Origin: Paraburkholderia phenazinium
Lineage (GTDB): Bacteria; Pseudomonadota; Gammaproteobacteria; Burkholderiales; Burkholderiaceae
Assembly (NCBI RefSeq): GCF_900141745.1
Contig: NZ_FSRM01000001.1
Coordinates: 1,116,001 to 1,180,000, forward strand
Length of the DNA: 64,000 nucleotides
Direction of reading: 5' to 3'
Shown here: in pieces, positions 63,939 to 64,000 of the stretch
How positions within the stretch are numbered: the first letter of the stretch is position 1
How the letters are laid out: every line of letters begins with the position of its first letter
Position numbers and translations under genes: made by a program
The notes under the pieces: generated by a model
Told to the model about the DNA's origin: nothing
The model's input: only the letters and a program-made list of their open reading frames with translations
Databases searched by the model: none

Positions 63939-64000
63939 ATGCCGATCTACGCGTATCGCTGCGAATCATGCGGCTTCGGGAAGGACGTGCTTCAGAAGAT
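63939..64000 (+). CDS. FmdB-family zinc ribbon protein, N-terminal part (3' truncated)
   Basis: Only 20 residues are in the window: MPIYAYRCESCGFGKDVLQK. The start with MPIYxYRC and the CxxC pair are characteristic of FmdB-type small zinc-ribbon regulators. GTAGGGAAAAG lies before the ATG. The rest of the gene is beyond the window edge. Confidence 0.8.
   Translation, partial: MPIYAYRCESCGFGKDVLQK

Noticed and set aside
1..64000. CRISPR arrays, tRNA/rRNA genes, insertion sequences, prophage
   Set aside because: Looked for on both strands by eye; no regular short repeats with spacers, no tRNA T-loop pattern and no transposase or phage proteins were seen.

Overview
The window is a GC-rich, gene-dense chromosomal segment that reads as a member of the Burkholderiaceae, most likely Paraburkholderia or a close relative. 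This rests on recognised gene sets and orders (uvrA next to an MFS gene and ssb; DUF971-ubiE-Tim44-ubiJ-ubiB; a giant DUF3683-type FAD/Fe-S oxidoreductase; queF near ilvA) and on an intergenic repeat typical of Burkholderia-type genomes. No database search was possible. I see no rRNA, tRNA, CRISPR array, insertion sequence or prophage. Almost every gene looks intact; only the first (Nudix protein) and the last (FmdB-type zinc ribbon) are cut by the window edges.

Layout. 1-7.7 kb is housekeeping: Nudix end, purU, an AI-2E-type membrane protein, uvrA, an MFS exporter and ssb. 7.7-9.3 kb is an Old Yellow Enzyme gene divergent from its HxlR regulator. 9.3-13.4 kb is a membrane-lipid cassette: an unknown helical protein, an SPFH protein, a CdsA-like cytidylyltransferase, a PlsC-like acyltransferase and a divergent YnbA-like CDP-alcohol phosphotransferase. 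13.4-19.1 kb is a complete oligopeptide ABC operon (oppABCDF order). 19.8-24.8 kb holds an Lrp regulator divergent from a leucine-type dehydrogenase, an LrgAB pair and a chemoreceptor. 24.9-30.2 kb is a ba3-type (B-family) heme-copper oxidase operon with three multiheme c-type cytochromes and a 58-residue subunit IIa-like gene. 30.5-32.9 kb is a LysR/MFS divergent pair. 33.1-40.2 kb is a phosphorelay locus: three tandem RcsB/BvgA-like response regulators, an aquaporin and a BvgS-like hybrid kinase with an HPt domain. 40.2-45.1 kb has a candidate small RNA, a CHRD protein, an esterase, an EcsC-family protein and an MFS-MarR unit. 45.1-49.4 kb is a D-amino-acid cluster (DSD1-like PLP enzyme, RpiR regulator, D-aminoacylase, RidA). 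49.4-50.2 kb is a large quasi-palindromic repeat element between convergent genes. 50.2-53.5 kb is queF, a 5'-nucleotidase and ilvA. 53.7-64 kb is the giant oxidoreductase with a candidate cysteine-motif leader ORF, then a HIT protein and the ubiquinone genes ubiE, ubiJ and ubiB with their neighbours.

Most worth attention: (1) a 34-codon upstream ORF ending in a CxxxCxC motif, followed by a strong hairpin, ahead of the giant Fe-S flavoprotein; (2) a roughly 110-nt minus-strand small RNA candidate with three stem-loops and a UUCG/U8 terminator at 40.3 kb; (3) the three-regulator/aquaporin/hybrid-kinase locus; (4) the SPFH-linked lipid cassette; (5) the roughly 0.77-kb inverted repeat between ridA and queF.
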